DNA from: Massilia sp. YIM B02763
Lineage (GTDB): Bacteria; Pseudomonadota; Gammaproteobacteria; Burkholderiales; Burkholderiaceae_D
Length of the DNA stretch: 64,000 bases
Direction: 5' to 3'
Assembly (NCBI RefSeq): GCF_030412015.1
Contig: NZ_JASNRD010000003.1
Location: 186,001 to 250,000 of the forward strand
In this document: positions 34,995 to 42,892 of the stretch, piece by piece
Layout of the letters: each line of letters starts with the position of its first letter
Position numbering within the stretch: the first letter of the stretch is position 1
Made by a program: the position numbers and the translations under genes
Notes under the pieces: generated by a model
What the model saw: the letters and a program-made list of their open reading frames with translations, nothing else
The model's database searches: none
What the model was told of the DNA's origin: nothing

Positions 34995-36399
34995 CGCCGG
35001 CAGCGTCGTGCTCGAGCAGGAGCGCGTGCTGGTGGCGTCGACCCTCGCCCAGGCGGGCGGCGTCCGCACCGGCATGCGCCGCGGCGGCGTGCTGATGCTG
35101 CTGCCGGATGCCCGGCTGCACGAACGCGCGCCGCTGCTGGAAGCGGAAGCGCGCAACGCGGTGGCCATGGCGCTGCTGCAGTACACGCCGCAGGTGGCGG
35201 AAAGCGAGGAGTCGACCCTGCTGATGGACGTCGGTGCCAGCCTGCGCCTGTTCGGCGGCGTGCGCGCGCTGTGCCGGCGCGTGTACGCCAACGTGAGGGC
35301 GCTGGGCTTTTCCGCCTCGCTGGCCTGCGCCCCCACGGCGCGCGGCGCCTGGCTGCTGGCAAGGGCGAGGGCGGGGCGCGTGCTCAAGATGGCATCGCTG
35401 CTGCGCCGGCTCGACCGCCAGGCCTTGCTGCTGGCGCCGCCCGCGCGGCCCTACGCCTCCTGGTTCGACGGCATCGGCTGCGCCACGCTGGGAGAACTGC
35501 GGCGCTTGCCGCGCCCCGGCCTGCAGCGCCGCTGCGGCCGCGAACTGCTCGACCTCGTCGATGCCGCCTACGGCCTCGCGCCCGAGCTGCACGAATGGAT
35601 CGTACCGCCCGAGACGTTCGACGCGCGGCTGGAATTGTTCGACCGCATCGACGATGCCGAGCTGCTGCTGGAGGGCAGCAAGCGCCTGCTGCTGCAACTG
35701 ACGGGCTGGCTATGCGCGCGCCAGCTCGCGGTGGAACGCATCACCCTGAAGCTGGAGCACGAGCGGGGCAGGGTGGCGCGTCCGCCCACCTGCGTCGAGG
35801 TGGCGCTGGCCGAACCGGCCTGGCGCGACGAGCACCTGATCCGCCTGCTCCGGGAGCGCCTGGCCAAGCTGGCATTGGACGCGCCCGTGATCGGCCTCGG
35901 CCTGGAAGCGCTGCAGGTACAGCCGATGGCGCCGCCGAACGCGTCGCTGTTCCCCGAGCCGGGCGGCACCGAGGAAGACCGCATGCGCATGCTGGAGCTG
36001 TTGGTGGCGCGCCTGGGCCCGGACAATGTGCTGCAGCCGCTGCCGAATGCCGATTACCGTCCCGAGCAGGCAAACGCCTGGGTGCCGGTGCAGCAGAAGG
36101 TGAGGGAAGCCGCCCGCAACGCCCGCATGCCGCCCGACGTGATGAGCCTGCCGCGCCCGACCTGGCTGCTGGCCAAGCCGATCGCGCTGCTGATGCGCGA
36201 CCACCGCCCGTTCTACGGCTCGCCCTTGAAGATGGCGTCGACGCCGGAACGTATCGAGGCCGGCTGGTGGAACGGCCCGCAGACGCGCGACTACTTCATC
36301 GCCGAAGGGCAGGACCACACGCTGTACTGGGTGTACCGCGAGCGCCTGGGCAGCGACGACGGGGAGCCGCGCTGGTTCCTGCATGGGCTGTTCGGCTAG
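34924..36399 (+). CDS. imuB: Mutasome protein ImuB (Y-family polymerase-like)
   Basis: A 491-residue Y-family homologue. It starts MRLWIGLHLPRLPLEVF, where active polymerases have an acidic metal ligand; the SxDE motif is replaced by LLMDVGASLRLFGG. The protein is thus catalytically dead, as known for ImuB, which bridges the beta-clamp, ImuA and DnaE2. WFDGIGCATLGELRRLPRPGL forms the helix-hairpin-helix, and a C-terminal region (PLPNADYRPEQANAW, RPTWLLAKPIALL) is typical of ImuB. A short QPMAPPNASLF stretch could be the clamp-binding motif. It overlaps imuA by 71 bp. Confidence 0.93.
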   Translation: MRLWIGLHLPRLPLEVFAPSWSTDAGSVVLEQERVLVASTLAQAGGVRTGMRRGGVLMLLPDARLHERAPLLEAEARNAVAMALLQYTPQVAESEESTLLMDVGASLRLFGGVRALCRRVYANVRALGFSASLACAPTARGAWLLARARAGRVLKMASLLRRLDRQALLLAPPARPYASWFDGIGCATLGELRRLPRPGLQRRCGRELLDLVDAAYGLAPELHEWIVPPETFDARLELFDRIDDAELLLEGSKRLLLQLTGWLCARQLAVERITLKLEHERGRVARPPTCVEVALAEPAWRDEHLIRLLRERLAKLALDAPVIGLGLEALQVQPMAPPNASLFPEPGGTEEDRMRMLELLVARLGPDNVLQPLPNADYRPEQANAWVPVQQKVREAARNARMPPDVMSLPRPTWLLAKPIALLMRDHRPFYGSPLKMASTPERIEAGWWNGPQTRDYFIAEGQDHTLYWVYRERLGSDDGEPRWFLHGLFG

Positions 36400-36519
36400 G
36401 CCTTTCCTACAAACGGGCTTCCCGAAAACGGCCCTTCCGGACGGCCGGCGGCCAAAGTCCGCCAAACGCGCTAGCATAGCGGCATCATCGCACCGCACAG
36501 CAATCGCAACAGAGGACCT

Positions 36520-37278
36520 ATGCTCACCGAACGCATCGACTTCCCCGGCCCGCACGGGAAAATCTCCGCCAAGCTGGACGCGCCGGACGGCACCCCGCGC
36601 GCCTACGGCATCTTCGCCCACTGCTTCACCTGCAGCAAGGACGTGCTGGCCGCCACCCGCATCGCGCAGGGCCTGGCCGCCCAGGGCGTGGCCGTGCTGC
36701 GCTTCGACTTCGCCGGGCTGGGAGCCAGCGCGGGCGACTTCGCCGACACCAATTTCTCGTCCAACGTCGACGACCTGGTCACGGCGGCCGACTTCCTGCG
36801 CGCGAAGTTCGCCGCGCCGGCACTCCTGATCGGCCACAGCCTGGGCGGCGCCGCCGTGCTGGCCGCGGCCCACCGCGTGCCGGAAGCGAAGGCCGTCGTC
36901 ACGATCGCCGCGCCCAGCGACCCGCACTACGTCGTCGACAACCTGCTGTCCGAGCACCTCGACACGATCACCAAGCTGGGCGAGGCGCGCGTGCGCCTGG
37001 CCGGCCGCAACTTCAACATCCGCCGCCACTTCGTCGAGGATGCGGCCCGGCACAAGATCCACGAGCACATCGCCAAGCTCGGACGCGCGCTGCTCGTGAT
37101 GCATGCCCCCCAGGACGATACGGTCAGCATGGACAACGCGACCCGCATCTTCGAACTGGCGCAGCACCCGAAGAGTTTCATTTCGCTGGACGGCATCGAC
37201 CACCTGATCACGGGGCGCGAGGATGGCGCCTACGTGGCCGGCATCATCGCGGCGTGGAGCGCGCGCTACCTGGCCTAG
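36520..37278 (+). CDS. Alpha/beta hydrolase (OsmC-associated type)
   Basis: A 252-residue soluble hydrolase. The oxyanion region is IFAHCFTCSKDV, the nucleophile elbow GHSLGG (Ser107), the acid lies in HAPQDDTVSMDNA and the catalytic His in LDGIDHLI. The sequence matches the N-terminal half of the two-domain alpha/beta hydrolase-OsmC proteins, here without the OsmC part. The substrate is unknown. AGAGGACCT precedes ATG 36520. Its stop overlaps the stop of the converging GNAT gene by 4 bp. The 120-bp spacer after imuB shows no clear terminator. Confidence 0.9.
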   Translation: MLTERIDFPGPHGKISAKLDAPDGTPRAYGIFAHCFTCSKDVLAATRIAQGLAAQGVAVLRFDFAGLGASAGDFADTNFSSNVDDLVTAADFLRAKFAAPALLIGHSLGGAAVLAAAHRVPEAKAVVTIAAPSDPHYVVDNLLSEHLDTITKLGEARVRLAGRNFNIRRHFVEDAARHKIHEHIAKLGRALLVMHAPQDDTVSMDNATRIFELAQHPKSFISLDGIDHLITGREDGAYVAGIIAAWSARYLA

Positions 37279-37754
37279 GCTTTCCACTCCATGCGCTGCA
37301 CCTGGATGTGGGGGTGGCTTTCCAGCGGCTCCCACTCGTCCAGGAACGCGAAGCCCTGACGCTGGTAGAACCGGACGGCGCGCGCGTTGTCCGGCGCGAC
37401 GTCCAGCACCACGCGCGCGTGGCCGCCCGCGACCGCATGCGCCTTGACCGCGTCGACCAGGCGCCGCGCCGCATCCGAGCCGCGCTGGCCCAGCGCGACC
37501 CACATGGCGATCAGGTTGTAGCGGCCCAGGGCGTCGACCACGCCGCCCGCCAGTCCCACCGCTTCATCGCCCTCGACGGCCAGCCAGAAGCGCGACGGCG
37601 CCCGGCCCGCCGCCCGATCCTGCCAGTGCGCGTCGCCGTTGGCTGCCGCCTGCTGGTGGCTCACGCCGAATGCAGTGGGGGCATCGCGCAAGGCGGCCAG
37701 GCGGATGGCTTTCAGGACTTCCCAATCGGCGGCTTCGGTGGGGCGGATCAGCAT
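37275..37754 (-). CDS. GNAT-family N-acetyltransferase
   Basis: A 159-residue acetyltransferase: LIRPTEAADWEVLKAIRLAALRDAPTAFG is the typical start, IAMWVALGQRGSDAARRLVDAV holds a variant (Q-R-G-S-D-A) of the acetyl-CoA loop Q/RxxGxG/A, and LDVAPDNARAVRFYQRQGF the C-terminal signature. The acceptor is unknown. ATG 37754 is chosen since homology starts there. It is divergent from the CAT-like gene 99 bp away. Confidence 0.9.
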   Translation of the reverse strand: MLIRPTEAADWEVLKAIRLAALRDAPTAFGVSHQQAAANGDAHWQDRAAGRAPSRFWLAVEGDEAVGLAGGVVDALGRYNLIAMWVALGQRGSDAARRLVDAVKAHAVAGGHARVVLDVAPDNARAVRFYQRQGFAFLDEWEPLESHPHIQVQRMEWKA

Positions 37755-37853
37755 CTGAGAATTCTCTTTTTCCTTGGATGGGGGAACCATCCTCTCATGC
37801 CGGCCGCAGCGCGGCAATATGCGACAATGCCGCCCCATTGAAGGAGGAGGAAG

Positions 37854-38504
37854 ATGCAGCACTTTGAACGGCGGCGCGACCGCTTCGATCTCTTCGACCG
37901 CATGGACAGCCCGGCGGTCAATATCTGCTTCGCGATGGAGCTGCCGGATTTCCGGCCCTGGTGCAAGGAGCAGGGACTGGGGACCTTCCACGTGATGCTG
38001 TGCGCCGTGCTGCGCGCGGTGCTGAAGATCGAGAATTTCCGCTACCGCATCCTGGACGGGAAGGTGATCGAGATCGATCGCCTGGTGCCGTCCTTCACCG
38101 TCATGAACCAGCACGGCGACCTGAATTTCGCCCAGTTCGACTGGAGCGACGATGTGCGCGAATTCGTCGCGCGCGGCCGCGCGGCTGGCGCCGAGGCCTC
38201 GGCGATGACGGAACTGAACCTGAAATACCGCACCATGCTGCCGCGCGAAGCGAAGGAGCAGGTGTTCGTGACCTGCATCCCGTGGCTGGACTTCACGTCG
38301 ATCCAGCATCCGACGACGACGCTGGCCGTGCCCGACATCCCGTCGCTGGCGTGGGGACGGTTCCGCGACGCGGCGAACGGCCGGCTGCAGCTGCCGTTCT
38401 CGGTGCAGGCGCACCACGGCTTCGTCGACGGCTACCACATCCACCTGCTCGCTCGGCAGATCGCGGCGGAGCTGGACGCCATCATGCAGGGGCGGCCCGG
38501 CTAG
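37854..38504 (+). CDS. Chloramphenicol acetyltransferase-like protein
   Basis: A 216-residue protein of the CAT fold. The catalytic block is QAHHGFVDGYHIHLL (His187, His188, Asp192), matching HHxxxDG of CAT, and the N-terminus FDRMDSPAVNICFAMELPDF and SIQHPTTTL parallel CAT segments. Chromosomal relatives like this often acetylate other substrates, so antibiotic resistance should not be assumed. The start has a strong AGGAGG-type site 7 bases upstream. Its end overlaps the converging neighbour by 4 bp. Confidence 0.85.
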   Translation: MQHFERRRDRFDLFDRMDSPAVNICFAMELPDFRPWCKEQGLGTFHVMLCAVLRAVLKIENFRYRILDGKVIEIDRLVPSFTVMNQHGDLNFAQFDWSDDVREFVARGRAAGAEASAMTELNLKYRTMLPREAKEQVFVTCIPWLDFTSIQHPTTTLAVPDIPSLAWGRFRDAANGRLQLPFSVQAHHGFVDGYHIHLLARQIAAELDAIMQGRPG

Positions 38505-39277
38505 TCGCAGCTGCCCCCATCGCAACTGCTTCCGCAACTGCTGCCGCCATCGCTGCAGTTGTCAGCCCCGCCGTCCGAGCAGCTATCGCCACTGACATCG
38601 ACCATCAGCAGGCTGCTGACGTCTGAGAACGTTTCGGTGCTGCCCTCGGTACGACGCCGCAGCGGCAGGGGTATGAATCGCTTGTCGACGAGGCCTGCCT
38701 CAACCAGCGCCGCCATCGTCAACTCCGGATGCGGACAGGCAGTCTGACTGGGCATGCCGTTCTGGTCGAGCTTCACATGATCGATGCGGTCGCGGTGTAG
38801 CCAGTAACCATGCCCTTGCGGCATGCGCAATTCTGCATCGATACGAAACACGCAAGGCAGGAACGATGCATGCGGCATCAGTCCCTCGGCTCTTCTACCG
38901 GCGACCAAGGTGTTTGCCAACGCCGGGCCGGTAAGGCGGACGCGATCGATATGAGGCACGGTACGGTTGAAATGCTGGAGGCTGAAGCGTTCCAGGTCGG
39001 CGGCATCCCAGCGCAACCAGGCATGCCAAACCGAGTCCGCCGCTTTCGACGGCAACGCGTATGGTCCGCTGCCACGTCCCACCGAATCGAAAAAATTGAG
39101 CAAGCCTTCGGCCGCACGGATGAAGAAGTAGCTGTCCGTGCTGATGCTCGGATATTCCTGAGGAGCGCTGGCGCGCCAACACGTTTCCAGCTCCTCCGGC
39201 AGTCCCGTGAGTGCTGTCTCGTAGGGTGAGTTTCGTATGCGCTTGACGGTGCGTCGCTTGTCGAGCCACTTCATCAT
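38501..39277 (-). CDS. Unknown protein with WHA motif and cysteine-rich tail
   Basis: A 258-residue protein. The middle part, SKAADSVWHAWLRWDAADLERFSLQHFNRTVPHIDR, resembles the D-xx-WHAF-xx-D-xx-Y-xx-FC-xx-F-xx-HH motif of bacterial glycine-rich-domain (DUF1399-like) proteins. The last 26 residues form a tail of only Ser, Gly, Asp, Ala, Asn and five cysteines (DSCSDGG...SCGSSCDGGSCD), also typical of that group and possibly metal-binding. Function unknown. The start may be ATG 39277 or 39274. Base composition looks less G+C-rich than the neighbours, a hint of transfer. Confidence 0.75.
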   Translation of the reverse strand: MMKWLDKRRTVKRIRNSPYETALTGLPEELETCWRASAPQEYPSISTDSYFFIRAAEGLLNFFDSVGRGSGPYALPSKAADSVWHAWLRWDAADLERFSLQHFNRTVPHIDRVRLTGPALANTLVAGRRAEGLMPHASFLPCVFRIDAELRMPQGHGYWLHRDRIDHVKLDQNGMPSQTACPHPELTMAALVEAGLVDKRFIPLPLRRRTEGSTETFSDVSSLLMVDVSGDSCSDGGADNCSDGGSSCGSSCDGGSCD

Positions 39278-39373
39278 GATCCCGGTTCCTTCGCTGCTGA
39301 TTCGGTCAGCGTTCAGCTTAGAGAAGCTGCAGAGGTAGCGGGTGATGAAGAGCAGTTGCAGCAAGGAAATTTA

Positions 39374-39973
39374 TCAAGAAGGCGTATGAATATCGGGATA
39401 CGGCGCATACCCCCGCACCTCGCTCAGGAACCCTTGTTCCAGGTAGGCTGGGATCTTCTCGTACTCCGCCAGCACGCGCCGGCGGAACTCGTCGTGCTCG
39501 TGCCAGCAGTCGGCCGCCACGCCGAAGTAATTCACGGGGCAGGCCGAGACCGTCAGGCCCGGCCAGTGGCGCTCCAGCGTCATCAGGTAACGCCGCAGCG
39601 AACACGCCTTGCCGATCACGAGCACGCTGCGGACGGCGGCGCGACCGACCGTCTCGTCCAGCTTCTGCATGCCGAGGATGACGTTGGCGCCCGTATTGGT
39701 CGCCTCCCGTTCGAGCACGAGGGCCGAACCCGGCATGCCCAAGGCTTGCAGCCGGCGCGCGATGACGTCGGCCTCGGGTTCGGGGGCGCCCGCGGTCGCG
39801 CCGCCCGAGACGAGCAGGGTACGGAACATGCCGCGCTCCCACAACGCCATCGCGGTGCCGCAGAATTCCTCGACGCCGTGGCGGGTACCGAACAGGAAGC
39901 CGAGGTCCGACGGCAGCAGCGGGACCTCGGGCATCATGTAGGCGCCGACCAGGCGAAGGGCGTCGGGGCTCAT
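39374..39973 (-). CDS. YdcF/SanA-like DUF218 protein
   Basis: A 199-residue protein with the DUF218 pattern: DLGFLFGTRHGVEEFCGTAMALWERGMFRTLLVSGG, EADVIARRLQALGMPGSALVLEREATNTGAN and VLVIGKACSLRRYLMTLERHWPG. YdcF binds S-adenosylmethionine; SanA/ElyC relatives affect envelope integrity. There is no signal peptide, so this is the cytosolic YdcF-like type. It follows the M61 peptidase gene by 19 bp on the same strand and is probably in its operon. Confidence 0.87.
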   Translation of the reverse strand: MSPDALRLVGAYMMPEVPLLPSDLGFLFGTRHGVEEFCGTAMALWERGMFRTLLVSGGATAGAPEPEADVIARRLQALGMPGSALVLEREATNTGANVILGMQKLDETVGRAAVRSVLVIGKACSLRRYLMTLERHWPGLTVSACPVNYFGVAADCWHEHDEFRRRVLAEYEKIPAYLEQGFLSEVRGYAPYPDIHTPS

Positions 39974-39992
39974 GGCGCGGGCTTGCGTGTGC

Positions 39993-41912
39993 TTACTTCA
40001 GCGCCGAGTAGATGCCGTCCAGGCGGTCCTTGGTGCCCGGGATGCGTTCCAGGCGCGGATAGCGCAGGCCGCCGCGGTAGTCGAGCGACACGGTGCGCAG
40101 CACGTTGCCCTTCTTGACCAGCAGTTCGATCGGCTTGCCGTCCTTGGCTTCCTTGATCGCCTTCTTCAGCAGGTCCGCCTTGTAGCCGCGGTTGTTGACG
40201 GCGACGATGGTCGAGTTGGCGGCCAGGCCGGCGCGGAAACCGACGCCGTCCCAGATCACGTTGCGGATGCCGCCGTCGGCGGTCACGGTGAAGCCCAGCG
40301 AGTAGCTCAGGTCCGTCGTCTTGTTGCGCTCGTCGGCACCCTTGATCAGGTCCGTCGGGGTGTCCGTGTAGACGAGCTTCCAGCCGGCGCGCGCCAGGCC
40401 GTCGAGCGGGGCGCCCGGGCCGTGGCCGTCCAGTTTCGAACGCAGGAACGCGGCCCAGTCGTAGGGCTGGACCTTGTTCAGGGCCGCGACCACGTCCTCG
40501 AAGGTGTAGAACTCGGGCAGGAAGCTGCCGTCCTTGATGCCGTAGAAGGCGCGCGCGAAGTCGTTCAGCGAGCGCTTGTCGCCGGACAGTTCGCGGATAC
40601 GGGTGTCCACGTCCAGCCAGATCAGCTGGCCTTCCGAATAATAGTCCTCGCTGCGCTGCCAGTTGGACCAGCCCAGCGGGCGGCGTGCGTTCAGGATCGG
40701 GTCGTTGACCGTGTCCTGCATGGCGCGCCATGCGCGGCCGGCGACGTTGTCGTAGCGCGCGGCGGTGGCGGCCAGCGCGTCGCGCGCGCCGCTCATCGAG
40801 ACCAGGCCCGAGCGCGCGGCCAGCACGTTGCCCCAGTACTGGGTCTGGCCTTCGTAGACCCACAGCAGCTCGTTCTGCAGCGGGGTGTTGAAGTTGGGGA
40901 CGTTCTGGCCGGCCGGGCGGCGGAACTTGCCGTCCCACGAGTGGGTGTACTCGTGCGGCAGCAGGTCGCGGCCCGCTTCGCTCTTGGCCCAGTCGGTGAA
41001 GTAGCCCGGCTTGACGCCGTTCTCGCTCGACTGGTGGTGCTCGCGGCCGATGCCGCCGAATTCGTCCGACAGCGCGAACAGGAAGTCGTAGTGGTCGTAG
41101 TGGTGCGAGCCAAACAGTTTATACGCTTGCTGGACCAGCGCGCGGTGGGCGGCGATCTGTTCCGGCTTGGCGTCCAGGCTTTCCGGGGTGTCGGCGAAGA
41201 CGTTCAGGCGCACCGGCACCTTGCCGCCCGGGTCGAGGTCGAACGTTTTCGCATAGCGTCCCGCGAACAGCGGCGAGTCGATCAGCGTTTCCAGGTCGTG
41301 CGGCTTGAAATGCACGTCGTCGCCCTGGCGGTCCTGCGTCTCCAGCGCGCTGGCGTACTTCCAGCCGGCGGGCAGCTTCAGGTTCGGCTGTACGGTGATG
41401 CGGCGCGCGACGTAGCCGGCCGGGTACAGCGTCACGGACGGCCACTGCACGCCGAGGATGTCGTCGGTCATCGTGATGCGGCCCTGGGCCGTGTCCAGCG
41501 GCGACAGGTACTGGTACTCGGCTTCCAGCGTGGTCGCGCCTTCCGGCACGGTGACGTGGAAGGCGAACACCTGCACCGGGTCGCGCGTCCACTCGACCGG
41601 CTTGCCGTTCGCCGTGAACTTCAGGCCGGCCAGCTGGGTGATCGGGCCGTTCGGACCGTGGTTGGCCGGCAGCCACTGCGGATACAGCAGCGTCAGCGGA
41701 CCCGGCTTGACGGGAATCGTCATGTGCATGCGGAAGATCTGCTGCGACAGGTTGGTCGCATCGACGTTCAGCACGATGGTGCCGGGGTAGGGCTGGTCGA
41801 CGGGTGCCGGGACGTCGGCATGGGCAGGGAAGGCCAGTGCAATGGCAAGGGCAACGGTGGAGGCGGAACGCGTGGCCAGCGTCTTGAGGCGCTGTGGAGT
41901 ACGGTCGGTCAT
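39993..41912 (-). CDS. M61-family metallopeptidase with PDZ domain
   Basis: A 639-residue exported peptidase. A signal peptide (TRSASTVALAIALAFPAHA) is followed by a beta-rich N-domain, a gluzincin catalytic domain with LLPHEYTHSW (His320, Glu321, His324) and a downstream Glu in NELLWVYEGQTQYWG. A C-terminal PDZ domain follows (LGFTVTADGGIRNVIWDGVGFRAGLAANSTIVAVNNRG). M61 enzymes are glycyl aminopeptidases, zinc-dependent. ATG 41912 is used because the signal peptide starts 10 residues later; upstream in-frame sequence is not protein-like. It faces away from hsp20. Confidence 0.92.
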   Translation of the reverse strand: MTDRTPQRLKTLATRSASTVALAIALAFPAHADVPAPVDQPYPGTIVLNVDATNLSQQIFRMHMTIPVKPGPLTLLYPQWLPANHGPNGPITQLAGLKFTANGKPVEWTRDPVQVFAFHVTVPEGATTLEAEYQYLSPLDTAQGRITMTDDILGVQWPSVTLYPAGYVARRITVQPNLKLPAGWKYASALETQDRQGDDVHFKPHDLETLIDSPLFAGRYAKTFDLDPGGKVPVRLNVFADTPESLDAKPEQIAAHRALVQQAYKLFGSHHYDHYDFLFALSDEFGGIGREHHQSSENGVKPGYFTDWAKSEAGRDLLPHEYTHSWDGKFRRPAGQNVPNFNTPLQNELLWVYEGQTQYWGNVLAARSGLVSMSGARDALAATAARYDNVAGRAWRAMQDTVNDPILNARRPLGWSNWQRSEDYYSEGQLIWLDVDTRIRELSGDKRSLNDFARAFYGIKDGSFLPEFYTFEDVVAALNKVQPYDWAAFLRSKLDGHGPGAPLDGLARAGWKLVYTDTPTDLIKGADERNKTTDLSYSLGFTVTADGGIRNVIWDGVGFRAGLAANSTIVAVNNRGYKADLLKKAIKEAKDGKPIELLVKKGNVLRTVSLDYRGGLRYPRLERIPGTKDRLDGIYSALK

Positions 41913-42053
41913 GGCGGTACCTGTGGGGGACGAGGGAAACGGTGAAACGGGCCAGTGTAGCACGCAGTATTGGACAAAAAGACATGGAATTTCTGGCACG
42001 CAGCGATGCAAATAAAATTCATTACTAAGGCATAAAAACCATATTTCGTATGC

Positions 42054-42081
42054 CTTGAAAACGCCTTGGCGGGACATTAGA
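42054..42081 (+). promoter_or_regulatory. Weak heat-shock-type promoter candidate for hsp20
   Basis: CTTGAAA at 42054-42060 fits the sigma-32 -35 element; 12-14 bases later GACATTAGA is a poor match to CCCATNTA. It lies about 70 bp upstream of the Hsp20 start. Proposed because Hsp20 genes are usually heat-induced. Confidence 0.3.
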
Positions 42082-42149
42082 TTGGACTCAACGGATGCTC
42101 ACGATGAGGTCCGGAAACTTATCGCTTGATTTTTTAAAGGATACTTACC

Positions 42150-42623
42150 ATGCGTACTTTCGATCTGACCCCCCTGTACCGTTCCGCCATCGGCTTCGAC
42201 CGCCTGGTCAACATGCTCGAGCAGCGCGCCGAATCGGCCCCGAGCTACCCGCCGTACAACATCGAGCTGGTCTCGGAAGACAAATACCGCATCGTGATGG
42301 CACTCGCAGGTTTCACCCGCAACGAGATCGAGATCGTTGCCGAGCGCGACACCCTGCATGTCACCGGACGCAAGAACAAGGACGAGCAGCAGCGTACCTT
42401 CCTGCACCGCGGCATCGCCTCGCGTGATTTCGAACAGCGCTTCCAGCTGGCCAACCACGTGAAGGTCGTCAGCGCCGGCTTCGACAACGGCATGCTGACC
42501 ATCGAACTGGTGCGTGAAGTGCCCGAAGCGTTCAAGCCGCGCAAGATCGCGATCGCGGACGCCAACGGCAATACCGACAACGTGCAAGTGCTGGAGCAAC
42601 CGGGCCAGCAGCAAGCCGCGTAA
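42150..42623 (+). CDS. Small heat-shock protein Hsp20 (IbpA-like)
   Basis: A 157-residue alpha-crystallin-type chaperone that holds unfolding proteins without ATP. MRTFDLTPLYRSAIGFDRLVNML is the IbpA-type start. The alpha-crystallin domain spans about 38-135 (YNIELVSEDKYRIVMALAGF, LHVTGRKNKDEQQRTFLHRGIASRDFEQRF, ASAGFDNGMLTIEL-like strand), and it ends with a flexible Gln-rich tail. AAAGGA precedes ATG 42150. A GTAGGGTGG repeat and a terminator follow. Confidence 0.94.
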   Translation: MRTFDLTPLYRSAIGFDRLVNMLEQRAESAPSYPPYNIELVSEDKYRIVMALAGFTRNEIEIVAERDTLHVTGRKNKDEQQRTFLHRGIASRDFEQRFQLANHVKVVSAGFDNGMLTIELVREVPEAFKPRKIAIADANGNTDNVQVLEQPGQQQAA

Positions 42624-42636
42624 TCGGCAGGTAATC

Positions 42637-42661
42637 GTAGGGTGGGCACCATGTGCCCACC
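42637..42661. repeat. GTAGGGTGG-family palindrome
   Basis: GTAGGGTGGGCACCATGTGCCCACC: perfect 9-bp stem GGTGGGCAC/GTGCCCACC around CAT, 13 bp after the hsp20 stop codon. Confidence 0.8.
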
Positions 42662-42670
42662 AAACACAAG

Positions 42671-42692
42671 AGGCGCTGCGGCGCCTTTTTTA
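42671..42692 (+). terminator. Rho-independent terminator after hsp20
   Basis: AGGCGC-TGCG-GCGCCT (42671-42686) followed by TTTTTATTTT. A short but standard terminator. Confidence 0.85.
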
Positions 42693-42747
42693 TTTTGCGG
42701 CAGTCCAACGCACACGTATCTCTTGTGCCGCCATCGCGTATCACCGC

Positions 42748-42774
42748 GTGGACGGCGAAGCCGTCCACCCTACC
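42748..42774. repeat. GTAGGGTGG-family palindrome, inverted orientation
   Basis: GTGGACGGC-GAA-GCCGTCCAC followed by CCTACC, i.e. the reverse complement of GGTAGGGTGGACGGC. It lies between the hsp20 terminator and degQ. The rest of the 269-bp spacer (42624-42892) shows nothing further that I can support. Confidence 0.75.
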
Positions 42775-42892
42775 TTAAGCCACGCCTAATACGGGGCCGA
42801 AAAAACTTAAGGATGATCTAAGACTGCTGGGCCACACTACTCCCTACCAAAACAGCTTCATCGAACCACTTTTTCCAATCCAGGAGTCGTCC

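Noticed and set aside
37854..38504. Antibiotic resistance gene (chloramphenicol acetyltransferase)
   Set aside because: It has the fold and catalytic His/Asp, but chromosomal relatives often use other substrates and no mobile element is present.
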